Origin: Pelodera strongyloides | Lineage: Eukaryota; Nematoda; Chromadorea; Rhabditida; Rhabditidae | Length of the DNA stretch: 64,000 nucleotides | Reading direction: 5' to 3' | Assembly (NCBI GenBank): GCA_036852015.1 | Contig: JAANDG010000253.1 | Coordinates: 62,001-126,000, forward strand | Shown: piece by piece, positions 53,801 to 64,000 of the stretch | Layout of the letters: every line of letters begins with the position of its first letter | Position numbering within the stretch: the stretch's first letter is position 1 | The notes under the pieces: generated by a model | What the model saw: the letters and a program-made list of their open reading frames with translations, nothing else | Database searches by the model: none | What the model was told of the DNA's origin: nothing | Made by a program: the position numbers and the translations under genes

Positions 53801-55378
53801 GATCGATGAGCCTTAGGGCCCGGGATGGGCCCGCTAGGGGCGCACGCGACGCCAATCTAGGGCGCGTCACGAGGCCCACATGTTTGTTTCCCAATAAATA
53901 TAAAACAGGAGAAAGTTGCGACATGGAGATGAATAGTTAGTGTCGCGCAGGAGATGGATCCGGGAATTATTCTGGGCATGGCCCGGGAAAAAAAGTTTCA
54001 GAAGGAGAGGGAGAGCGAGAGCGAGAGAGAGAGCGAGAGAGAGAGAGAGAGAGAGGAGAGAGAGTTAGGTTATGGAGAAGAGGGAAGTATCGGTATAATT
54101 TTGTACAATTTTGTCCGCATAGCTTCTTTAAATGGTTCGCACTATCGCAAAGTATTTTATGCTTCTCATATATGCAGATATAGAAACACAATGCTTTTGA
54201 AACACGCCAAGTGAAACTCTTAATTCAATTCAAAAATACACTTGCGATTTTCATGCATATTCATTGAATAAAATCGCCCATCATGAAAACAGAATTGCCT
54301 TTTTCGTGGGTAGAACTCTCTAAACCTAAACCTAAACATAAACTAGTTGAATGCGCCACAAGTGACTTGGCTTAACTCTGTCTCTGGGGAAGCTTGACAG
54401 CTTGATGGATGTGACCGACCAACAATAAGTCAACCAAGTCATCTAAGGCAATAAAGTTAACTCAGAAAGCTAAGCACCAAAAATTTAAGCAACGTTTCCA
54501 GAAGTCAGGTCAGAAGACAGAAAACCCACCAGTTGAAGGAGCAGAGTGCAGGTAGGTGAAAAGAAAACACCATAATCGTATCGGCGGGACATAACGTAAA
54601 CTTTAAATATTGTTGAGATACGATCCATTATGGGAGAAGATTATAGATAGTAAGGGTAGATTTTCGAGCATTTACGACTCCCGGTATAAAGGTGTAAACT
54701 TTAAAGTAACTATATTTCGGCACAAGTTCAACATAACTCTTTTCGGTGGGTCCGACCTTTCTTTGAAGTATACGTCGCTATAGGGGGGACTAAACTAAAC
54801 AGTACGTACGTAATTTCGTACGTAATGAATACATTGTGTACTTAGTATGTAGTACATGCGTACGTAATTTCAGTACGTAATTGTTGGACTTTATGCAATT
54901 GTTCTTATGTTTTGCGTGTCTTGTTTGCAAGTTGTACTGTAGTTTTTTGGAAACTGCAATGAACCACAAAACACTCGCAATTAAATGCTTGTAGAAATTA
55001 CTGACCCCTCTTTATTATATTAAAATAAAAATATATAAAAAAAACATAATGTGCTCAAATGTTACCATTTGCCAGAGCTATCTGCCATGATTATGATCAA
55101 ACACTTGTCAACGCAATAATGAATCGATTCAGTTCCACTTTGTCGAAGTCGAATCATAATACTATCCACATTGGAAAATCCGTTAAAATCTCCTATGGAT
55201 TCCCGTACTTGTATGTTAATTATTCTGACTGCGCAACACTAGGCGTGGACGACGCTTCTGAATGTGTGTATGTGTGCGTGTGCATGTGCATGTGTGTGTG
55301 TGCATGTGTGTGTATGTGTGTATGTGTGTATGCCAGCACCGGCCAGCGGTCTGCGTGGTGATTCATATTTCGACGTGC
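50434..55378. other. Intergenic region upstream of unc-104
   Basis: About 5 kb between unc-104 and the receptor-like gene. It contains GA microsatellites (50738-50800, 51945-52030, 54000-54065), a degenerate MITE (about 52650-52832), a G17 run (53757-53773) and a CA/TG-rich stretch (55264-55332). No coding exon with convincing splice sites was found. The unc-104 promoter should lie at its left edge. Confidence 0.6.
52650..52832. mobile_element. CCGGCCGG palindromic MITE, degenerate copy E
   Basis: The right end AAAAGCCGGCCGGTATTTCG is clear. Inner GCATTCTTATGC/GCATAAATACGAAAG arms are recognisable. The left end is eroded. Confidence 0.65.
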
Positions 55379-58317
55379 TTAATTAACATTCGATAATTCT
55401 GTGACAGTCGACATCAGTGTGCTCCTCTTCCCTCCTGGTGTTAGACTGTTCACAACGGCCTTTTTGAATGGAATACCAATCGGATGGAGTAGCGAAATCC
55501 TTGGTGTTTTCTGGTTCCGATGTTGCACGAAGAACACGTACGTGTAGCTGGAAAGGTATATCTTACCAAAACGCAAACTGTATTTTATGTTTAGTACTAT
55601 GTAGTAAATGTGTCGGTAACTTTCACGAGTGTAGTTCCAAGTGCGCTGGGTCACTACCACTACGTACAAATACCTACGCTGCCCCAAAACCTGGTGTTAT
55701 TCCCTTTAATGAACACTTAAACCGAAGTTTAAGTCTTACCAGTAGAATCCACAAAATGTCTCCCAGAAGAAGGTAAACAAGAGAAATGTGGCGATCGGAG
55801 CCTGCATATCAATGAACGAAGCACAAAAGAAGGATGAGGCGATGAAGACAACTAGAAGGTTCTGCGTGGTCACCTGGACAAATAATCAAATATTAATTAG
55901 TCCAGAAAAGCAAGAAAATAATGTCTCTAAAATTCCATGCCACAAAACAAAAATTCAATTTCCGTAGCCACAGATGAGTTACGTGCTAGGGAACGAAACC
56001 TTCCTATCTCCTGGATACCCATATACACACCAATAAAGGGTACCCTAAGCCTCAGCATGAGCTAGAATCGCGCCTGTTAAAACGCTATGTGTACCTGTCT
56101 TGAATATAAAAGCAAGTAGCCTACCTGCGCTATAAATCGCATATCTCTTGAGAGTCGCGTTTTACTCGTGGCAGCAGTGGAAGTGCCTTGCATTCTCTGA
56201 AGCGAAAAAAAAGAGATCAGTACTGGCCAATTCTAGGGTTAATTGGTTAATACTACTTTCGACGCATAGCATAAGCGCATTTTACAACTAACAATTATTC
56301 ACTGGAGCGCCATAAGCTGACGCTGTCCAGTGTCCATCAGGAATATATAGGCTATGACATAGGGGTCGAACTGTGGCACTTTATATTTAGAGGTCGTTTA
56401 TACTTCCTCTTGATAAGTTAGAGCTGGTCTGGTCATAGGCAACCTCTGACTGAGAGAGTACGTATAACTCACCGCAAGGAGTTACGCAAATTCTTACAAA
56501 TACTGACGATAACTAATTGAAACACCAACCTTCGATTGTTGCTTGAGCAACACAATTGTCAATATATTCAAAATCAACGACAGAGCATTGGCAACAGGAT
56601 GCATATATGTCTGGACGACAGCAAAATATGTTGTCGCGCAGCGGGTCGGTTCTGTGGAAATGGAGTAGACTCCAGATACAAAGATTGCTCTGCAGCCTGC
56701 TGAATTTTAAAATTTTTTATATTCTCCACAACAACAACTTGATGTGTTGAATAGTTCAAATTTTGTAAAAGATTCCGCATGTGCTTACTGCATTACGTAT
56801 AATACGCTTATTATTTTCATTATACAATACTTTACTACGCAGAAAATTTTCAAATGTTTCAGTGTTCCTCTAATTCTTATTGAGTGAGGGAGTGCAGTAT
56901 TACGTCTTGACCAGAATTTAGACCCATCAAAACTGTTAATTAAAAAATAACGATAACGATATGACGGCCGGTTTTTGAAACGCCCGCGTAATTCCAACAG
57001 ACGCAGCGCACCCAACCGAATGCGGCGAATGCGGCTGAGTGCGCGCCCGCGAACATATAGGATCGCAGCACTTGGAAATACAGCGTCCATCATACATTTC
57101 AAAACCGGCTCTTGTGCCGCTATAAAAAAAAATAACTCACGCATATTAGTCAAGCATAGGAAAAACGTCACGGATATTCCCAAGAGCCATTTCTGTATGA
57201 TATTATCCGGGGAATAGAAACGTCCTGAGAAGGCGATAGAAAGGAATCGATCTACAGTAAGCATGAGACTCGGAATCCATACAGATAATAGAAAAGACAT
57301 GGGAATAGAGGAGACGATCCGGTTCACTTCTGGCCATCGCTCGTTCCAAGCCCTGTAATCGGGAAATCCTTTATTTGAAGTTAATAAATAATAATAATAA
57401 AAATAATTTGTCATAATTTGTCACACAAAAAAAAAACGGTACATCTAAAACTTTTAAAAGAAAGGTTAAATGCAGGGAAATAGGGTTGTTTCCTATTTTT
57501 GAAACTTGTATAAGTAATACAACTGCGTTTCCATGCAATTCACGCTGATTGTGCTCTATTTTGTGTGTCAAAGAAAAGACAGAGGATAGCTAATGACTGA
57601 CAGCATGCGCGAATCGAAAATTGTGACCATAGCGTTAGAATGTTGTACAAATTGTATTACTTACCATAGAGCACTCGGTACACCCCAAAATAAGAGGTAG
57701 AGAAGCACGGAGAATTGGTAGACGAGGTCACAGTAGATGTACAACTAAATATCGTACATCAGAAACAAAAACTTCTTTACGAGGTTGAAACGCTTACATT
57801 CATACTCTGCAAGTCACTGTCTTTGTAGCATTCATGAGAGTGGGGGAGCCTGTCAAGCATTTAGAGCATTTCGAGGGTTAGAAAACAAGAGCAGAGCAAA
57901 TGTGCTAATTTGCATTTTTGGGACTATCATGAGAAAGAACCGGTATGAAGAATAAAGCAACTAACAGTCAGTTTGTTTATTGCTCACCTTGCATGACTGC
58001 GAAATATGCGTACAATTTCTAACGGCTCGAGTTGCCAAAACCGCACAATATAAGCCGAAGATAGCGGCCTGGAACATTTTTTTATAATTATTTAAACATT
58101 GGTGACACTAAAAAGAAAAGGGCAGTCCCCGAGCACACCCCGCGCCCGACAGAGGCCAGCGTTGTGCCAGCCCTGCGCGGAACTTGCGCGACTTAAACTG
58201 CCTAAATAGGGCAAACATTAAAATGTTGTTGCTAAGTAAGAGAAATGAGAAAAACTGTCTCACCAAGAATATAAGTAGCGCACAAAGTTGTCCTTGATTC
58301 ATCTGAATACAACGCAC
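55379..58317 (-). CDS. serpentine chemoreceptor-like 7TM protein
   Basis: The exons that join in phase, 5' to 3', are 57798-57849, 57665-57744, 57141-57352, 56530-56699, 56125-56196, 55740-55873 and 55379-55547 (stop TAA). They give about 296 residues with hydrophobic segments VYQFSVLLYLLFWGVP, IVSSIPMSFLLSVWIPSLML, IIQKWLLGISVTFFLCL, ANALSLILNILTIVLL, NLLVVFIASSFFCASF and TFLLFTFFWETFCGF. A DRF motif (VDRFLSIAF) follows the third, as in nematode serpentine receptors of the srx/srt kind. The first transmembrane segment must lie upstream. Candidates are 57987-58071 and the ORF 58108-58317 (LCALLIFL...), but I could not settle a single in-phase junction. The start is therefore uncertain. Ligand unknown. 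Confidence 0.72.
56938..57128. mobile_element. CCGGCCGG-related palindromic MITE, copy F
   Basis: GACGGCCGGTTTTTGAAACG at the left and TTTCAAAACCGGCTCTTG at the right. The GC-rich core (CGCACCCAACCGAATGCGG) is self-complementary. It lies in the intron of the receptor-like gene and ends 12 bp from the exon at 57141. Confidence 0.7.
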
Positions 58318-58780
58318 ACATAGTAAAATAGGCTTGCAGAATAAACAAATAAAAGAAAATTTATTTTAGAGATGCGCGAAAGACTTCACGGACAGCGGTG
58401 AACGCACTGCACTGTAATATGCTTTCACTGTTTACAACGCAATTTGCTCCAATATTCACTGGATAAAAACAATTATATAGAAAATACTCAGCTCATTATT
58501 ACTGAACTACAGCGCGGAGACTATCGAGGAAGACGGATGAGTTATTAGTTCATTACAAATACATGGTTACGCGATTTTGCAAACGAGCAACTTGCGGTTC
58601 ACTGAATAATGCGGGTTACAACAAAAGACATTCATTTTTAAGTCAAACGCATCCTCGTTCACCTTTCTTTCAAAGTCAAAATAACAGACTACATCTTCGA
58701 TCTTCTTGGCATAAATAAAGCAGGTGAGGATTCTTGAAGCGATACTTCTGCTGGGTTTTGTTTGCATGAAAATTTAGTTT

Positions 58781-58906
58781 AAAATCCGCGTGCCATACCG
58801 CTTTAATAAGCCACTAAAGTAAGAAAACATTTAAAATCCGCGTGCCCTACCGCTTTAATAAGCCACTAAAGCGAGAAAACATTTAAAATCCGCGTGCCAT
58901 ACCGCT
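58781..58906. repeat. 52-bp tandem repeat
   Basis: The unit AAAATCCGCGTGCCATACCG plus CTTTAATAAGCCACTAAAG... recurs at 58781, 58833 and 58885. The third copy is interrupted at its TTAA by a MITE and resumes at 59369. Confidence 0.92.
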
Positions 58907-59372
58907 TTAAAGGGACAGGCCCATCAAAGTAAACCTATATTTACGATCTCGTCTTAATTTTTATTAAAAGTGTTGATTACAATATATGCAAACCAAATTT
59001 TATCGACATTCACCCCGGGGAACATTTTCCGACGAGCGCATCCTCAAATATATACCGTTGCCTGGCCCTTCCTCTCCTTGTCTATCCGCTCTGGTTGTCT
59101 TCTCTCTCGGCTTTTTTCTCTGGCACCTCTTTATTGAGCATATTCTCTCATGCGTAATTTTGCAACTGTGTTATAACATACGCGAAGTAAAAGAATTATT
59201 AGGACTAAATTGTTGCAACTACGGTACCCTTATAAGTTGGGCTCGTCGTAAAAAAGTTCCACGGGGTGAATATGGATAAAAATTAGTGTGTATATATTGT
59301 AATAAACGCTGCTAATAAAAAATAACATGAAATCGTAAATATATGTTTGTTTTGATGGGCCTGTCCCTTTAA
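58907..59372. mobile_element. AGGGACAGGCCC palindromic MITE, copy C, inserted in a tandem repeat
   Basis: Left TTAAAGGGACAGGCCCATCA and right GATGGGCCTGTCCCTTTAA. The flanks are the two halves of one 52-bp repeat unit. Comparison with the uninterrupted units shows TTAA once before and twice after insertion. Confidence 0.93.
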
Positions 59373-62004
59373 TAAGCCACTAAAGCAAGAAAACATACAC
59401 GCCCTCACCTCAACACACAGTTGCGTGGTACGGGCTCAAATGATGCCACGATGCGTCTTGACCCAATTTAGAGCAAATGCCCTCAAAGTTCCCCCGTTTA
59501 GAGGCTTTCATTAAGATTTGATTAAATTAAGTGGTCACACACTATTTACGCTCGCTAGTTTATGTTTCTGAGAAGGCGAGAAATAATAGGCTGCGAACCC
59601 GGAAGATTTTCTACCTAGACACCTGAGATTTTCAGTTGGAGAAACTACTGATGTTAGCGGCGCATACGTTGCGCGCAAGTGGCACCCAAATACCGCCAAT
59701 CGCGCTTGAGCACGTTTGTGGTGCGCCACTGACGCTCTATCCAAACAGTAACCTCCCTGCAGTGAGGTGTCAGCGGTAGCTGCACTGCGCAAACTTTGTC
59801 GATGCCGCGTACACCACAAAAGTGAGCCGCGCACACTTGGCACACAACAGTGAGCCGCGCACTACTTGCCTGCATCAGGACAAGGTATGTAATGCATTTG
59901 TAGGAAAGTGACGCGGGACGCGCGATAATCTGGCGGAAAAAAAATTGTTTGCCCAGTACCTGCGCACCTACGGCCCAGGGTTGAAGAATGAAGTTACTCA
60001 GCGAGTAAACGAAAAAAAAAAAGTAAAAAAAAATATAAAGATGGCGGATATGTGAAGTATATTCAGTATGCCACAAGTATTCCACACGTTCTGTGAATCC
60101 CTGTTTACGCTTGAGCTACCATCTTTTAAGTTCGCTTCTTTTATCAAGTTTATCAACAACAAAGAAGGAAGTTAATTGCTTATTAAAATTGCATAAATAT
60201 TAAGTGAAATGAAGTGTAAAACATTTAGGAGTAATAAAAAATTGGATCTCAAATAGAAACTTTGTTCTGAAGATTTTTGAGCTTCTCGACCTCGTTTCGG
60301 GTACAAAGTGAGCAAAAAAATAAAGTGCGCACATCTACCGAACCCGAGGAAACTGTGCAAGGTTAAACCTCCCAGTGAGCAATCTGCTCGGTCGATTTAT
60401 CTCTGTAAGAGTTACCCAGCTACTAATTTTAACACCATTGGTGGTGGGTGACCGTCTGGGACGGTAATCTAACTGTATCAGTAACCTTGACGTGTGCAGC
60501 TACCTACATCTACGTCACCCGGCTCATTTAGTTTTGCAGTTTTTTTTTTAAATCAGATGTATTGATTTGAACTATAGAAAAATCCGCTAGGACGAAAATG
60601 GTCAGAGTGCATTCTCCTATTCTCCCCCAATGAACACTCATTATTATTCATGAAAATCTCCGGGATCGCATCCGACAACAAATCTAACGGTCGAATTTCA
60701 GATCCTTTCAAAAAAAATTGTTCGCGGACCATTTTCATTATGTTTCATATGCACTATTTACCCGCACTCCCTTATTAGTGTCACTGAGCGTTACCTCATC
60801 TGCCAAATTAATCTATCCAAGCAATAAATACCAGGCAATTTCTTTATTTTCAATCTTATATAAACTACTTCCACTCAATAAAAATTATCTTCCGAAAACC
60901 CTACTATATTTCAAAGTTGGACATACAAACTATAGACAAAAAAACTGTTTATTGGTTCCTAAAACAAAACAACAAGATGAAAGGAAAATGAAGAAAACAC
61001 GAGTATCATCTAACACATATACTACTACAAAAAAAGGAATTACGCGAATTCCAAAAGATCTACATCATGACAAAAAAGTTATGGGAATGTAATATAGTTA
61101 CCCTAACGTAAACATACCGTCGACCAGACCGATTCATTCGTTGTTATAATTTAAAGGTGTTAGTATCATCTTTTTTAAAATCTCGGATACCCCAAACACC
61201 AAGAGACACCTAGAGACATCTCCTGACACCCAATAGACACCTTAATAAATTCACTAACATGCCGATGCCAAGTTTTAGATAAATCACGTCGCCAGCACCA
61301 ACCAAATCAGTACAGTCCAGCTGCTCGGGATATCTACGTAAAGCTTTAAATTTGGTTTAATTTATGATGTAGTGCATGTCAATTAGAGTCCTAACTCTAA
61401 CCCACCCTGAATTAACCTGTTTAAAAAATACTGAGTACATTATCATCAGCATTCTGAGAATACTGAACCCCTTAAAAACTAAACTGAAACATAAACATTG
61501 CAACCGTAACATTTTTTAAAAGAACAATTTAAAACTCAACATTATGCTAATACAAAGCAATGAGATACACATATTGCACGATGAATAAATACAATACCTG
61601 CTATAAGGGAAATGACATAGACATAAAACTTCTCGAAAACCGAACTATAAATTGAATACTCTACAAATCACAACATCAGAGTCGGGAAGAAATTTACAAC
61701 AGAAAAGACAAAACAACAGTCAGAAGCTGAAAACGTAAACCTGCGCATAGATATGCTGGAGGCAAATTCAGAATATCGTTACGTTCTTTACGACCTCGTG
61801 ATCCCTTGGAGAATCGATATACAAATAAAAAGACACTTTAAACCGGATAGATACGCAGTAACAGGCAAAGACCAAATGGAAAAGTCAAAAAAAAAACCAT
61901 ACGGAACTATTGTTCAAGCACCAACTCAACTATCTACACTCATACCTATCATCAGACTTACAAATACAGAATAGTCGCAGAAAGTTACAGTAGTCGGTAC
62001 TCAC
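59373..62004. other. Intergenic region without recognised gene
   Basis: AT-rich DNA. Open frames at 59654-60085 (minus), 60718-61092 (plus) and 61753-61974 (plus) have no recognisable domain, start context or splice support, so I do not call them genes. Confidence 0.5.
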
Positions 62005-62052
62005 CCTTCACTTTGACGATGAGCTCGCCATTGATGCGCGAGTACGACGTCT
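62005..62052 (-). CDS. orphan 48-nt coding exon candidate
   Basis: The minus strand reads TTTGTTTCCAG, then 48 nt, then GTGAGTACC, with both sites near consensus. One frame gives TSYSRINGELIVKVK. I cannot find partner exons within the window, so it may belong to a gene beginning beyond 64000, or be fortuitous. Confidence 0.25.
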
Positions 62053-62505
62053 CTGGAAACAAAACGATTAATAATATCACAAAGTACAAAGCACCAGTAT
62101 TCTAGTATCCATCATAATAATATTAAAAACAGTAAAATGGATTGCGTACAAATGGGAGATCGCACATAGATATAGATAGAAGTAACCTGTTTAACATAGC
62201 GGTGAAACATAATGTATTGGCTATAAATTTTCTCTCAAACACAGGAACTGGAACAAGGACTGACTATTAGCACCACATAAGTAGCTAGACCTCTTAAACG
62301 TGTCTAGCCTGTGAGTGTTTATCTCGCTGTATTGGTTCTACATAATTGTGTGCACTTTTTTGTTATAAAGAGTTAATAATAATAAGGAACTGAGCCAATG
62401 CGGCAGTGTTTTGTGCTTGCATTTGCGCAGCGCTCTATGTACTTATGTACACCCAGAATGATGGTTTCCAAGTTTCTATTTCATTCCTTTAAAACATCCT
62501 TCATC

Positions 62506-64000
62506 TACAGTGCGTTTCATAAGTATAAGAACACCCAAAAAATTTCGTTTTCGGGCCAAAAATGACAGAAACGCTTCAAATGAATCACACCATTGGATTC
62601 AGCGTGGAGAACTGGTCCTGTACAGGAAAGTTCAGAAAAAAATATTCAGAATCTCGCCAGAAGGAATTCTTGAACCAAAAGTGTCGTTTTTGCAACTGTT
62701 TCATAAGTAAAGGAACACCCGTAAAAATTATAATTTATTAAAAAATTAAAGTGATAAAGAGCTTGATTGCATAAATTAATTATCCGTAGGACCTTCTTAA
62801 CCTGCGTCAAGGTCAAATTCACAGTGGCGCTTCGAAGACACGCGATTCTGTAGAATTCTGACGTCGCCTGTTCTTCGAGGCGTTTAGAAGTAGTTCGACC
62901 GTCGAAAAAGTGTTATTTTGTGCGCAGTTTCCACAAAAATACCACCAAATAAGTTTCGAATGGATTCGCATCTGGAGAACGTGCTGGAACGCTCCACGCA
63001 TCCTCCCGATGCTTTGTCTTCTAAACTTCTGGAGATAACTGACGTTCATTGACTGATTTACATTCTGAAGCGCAATTTCTGGCAGCGGAAAACACAGTAC
63101 AAACACTGTCGAGAACATTCTGGGTGTTGACGGTGTCCATCCGTGTCCCTGGAAACCCCCGGTGAGAGTAACGTTTGCGTGACTTGCGCCACCCTAGTGG
63201 CGCAAGTCACCCTAGTGGCGCAAGTCATTCTTGGCAATAATGCCAGATTCCTCAAACAGTGCTCCAGATGATGTTTTCTGTTGAAAGCATTGAAAGCAAC
63301 TTCGAATTGAACGTGCCGGATAATAAAGAAAAGTTCTGATGCTATCTCCACAGGCTACTTCAGTTCTTCGGCAGGCTCAGATGATGGAAAAGGATCGGCG
63401 ATGGTTTGGGAACCTTCCACCTAACTCTACGCTCATCTGGAGTTTCCAGGCACACGGATGAACACTGTCAACACTAAGAATGTTCGTTGCAGTGTTCATA
63501 CTGGGTTTTCCGCATCCGGAAATTGTTCTTTAGAATGTAAATGTGTCAATTAACGTCAGTCATCTCCAGAAGTTTACAATTTAAAGCATCTGGAGGACGC
63601 GTGGAGCGTTTCGGCATGTTCTCCAGATGTGAATCCATTCGAAACTCATTTGGTGGTATTTTTGTGGAAACTTCGCACAAAATCACACTTTTTCGACGGT
63701 CGAACTTCTTCTAAACGCCTCGAAGAACAGGCGACGTCAGAATTCTACAGAATCGCGTGTCTTCGAAGCGCCACTGTGAATTTGACCTTGCCGCAGGCTA
63801 AGAACGACCTACCGATAATTTATTTATGCAATCAAGCTCTTTATCGCTTTAATTTTTAAATAAATTATATTTTTTACGGGTGTTCCTTTACTTATGAAAC
63901 AGTTGCAAAAACGACACTTTTTGGTTCAAGAATTCCTTCTGGCGAGATTCTGAATATTTTTTTCTGAATTTTCCTGTACAGGACCAGTTTTCATGCTGAA
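62506..64000. mobile_element. Fold-back Tc1/mariner-type transposon derivative
   Basis: The element starts at TA followed by CAGTGCGTTTCATAAGTATA. Sequence 62515-62960 reappears inverted from about 63660 to the window end. Both arms contain the 3' end of a Tc1-type transposase. On the plus strand, frames give CSPDVNPFETHLVVFLWKLR, which matches the CSPDLNPIE..W region with the last acidic residue of the catalytic triad. The minus-strand arm at 62819-63118 carries the same segment in a shifted frame. A 5' transposase part with the first two catalytic Asp was not seen. The unique centre is about 63120-63560. The right end is beyond the window. Confidence 0.8.
63178..63230. repeat. Short tandem duplication in the transposon centre
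   Basis: CACCCTAGTGGCGCAAGT is repeated twice with flanking GTGACTTGCGCCAC, so the copies can also pair as an inverted repeat. Confidence 0.85.

Noticed and set aside
55059..55361. 100-residue ORF ending in VCVCMCMC
   Set aside because: The end is a TG/CA microsatellite. The start has no domain or codon-use support.
56785..57414. 209-residue minus-strand ORF as an intronless gene
   Set aside because: Only 57141-57352 is coding in the receptor-like gene. The rest reads through a donor into an intron containing a MITE.
58781..58906. CRISPR-like array from regularly spaced repeats
   Set aside because: The units are directly tandem without unique spacers, and the genome is eukaryotic.
60718..61092. 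124-residue plus-strand ORF
   Set aside because: Lys/Asn/Thr-rich sequence in AT-rich DNA without a domain or good start context. Chance or old transposon sequence is likelier.

Overview
The window is nuclear DNA of a nematode, probably a rhabditid. The genes are intron-rich, with short TTTCAG-type acceptors. Interstitial arrays of TTAGGC, the nematode telomere unit, occur at several places. A nematode-style seven-transmembrane chemoreceptor-like gene is present, and palindromic MITEs flanked by TTAA are abundant. I derived all exon models by eye from splice sites, reading-frame phase and family similarity. No alignment or transcript was available.

Region 1 (about 454-29842, plus strand) is an agrin gene (agr-1 type). 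The 5' end lies outside the window. The exons build, in order, eight follistatin/Kazal modules, two laminin-type EGF modules, a ninth Kazal module, a linker with an EGF-like segment, LG1, a short cysteine-rich segment, LG2, a classical EGF, LG3 and a stop. This is the canonical agrin order. From 729 onward the phases of 38 exons all agree and give about 1480 residues. The 6.4-kb intron between LG2 and the last EGF contains, on the opposite strand, a three-exon gene for a predicted 67-residue secreted peptide with a dibasic site (20320-23763).

Region 2 (31438-50433, minus strand) is a complete kinesin-3 gene of the UNC-104/KIF1A family. It has 38 coding exons covering the motor, neck coiled coil, FHA, CC/DUF regions and C-terminal PH domain. 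It converges on agrin, with about 1.6 kb between the stop codons. Notable points are two in-frame 141-nt exons with homologous starts (candidate mutually exclusive exons), a 15-nt microexon next to the K-loop, and a GC-AG intron.

Region 3 (50434-62505) is mostly repeat-rich intergenic DNA. It holds a minus-strand serpentine-receptor-like gene (55379 to about 58317) and an orphan minus-strand exon at 62005-62052.

Region 4 (62506-64000) is a palindromic fold-back derivative of a Tc1/mariner-type transposon. Both arms carry the 3' end of the transposase gene. It runs off the window.

Introns and intergenic DNA carry at least four families of palindromic TTAA-flanked MITEs, one mariner-type MITE, GA microsatellites, TTAGGC arrays and several tandem repeats. 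In one case a MITE sits inside a tandem repeat, so the empty site can be read directly and the TTAA duplication confirmed.
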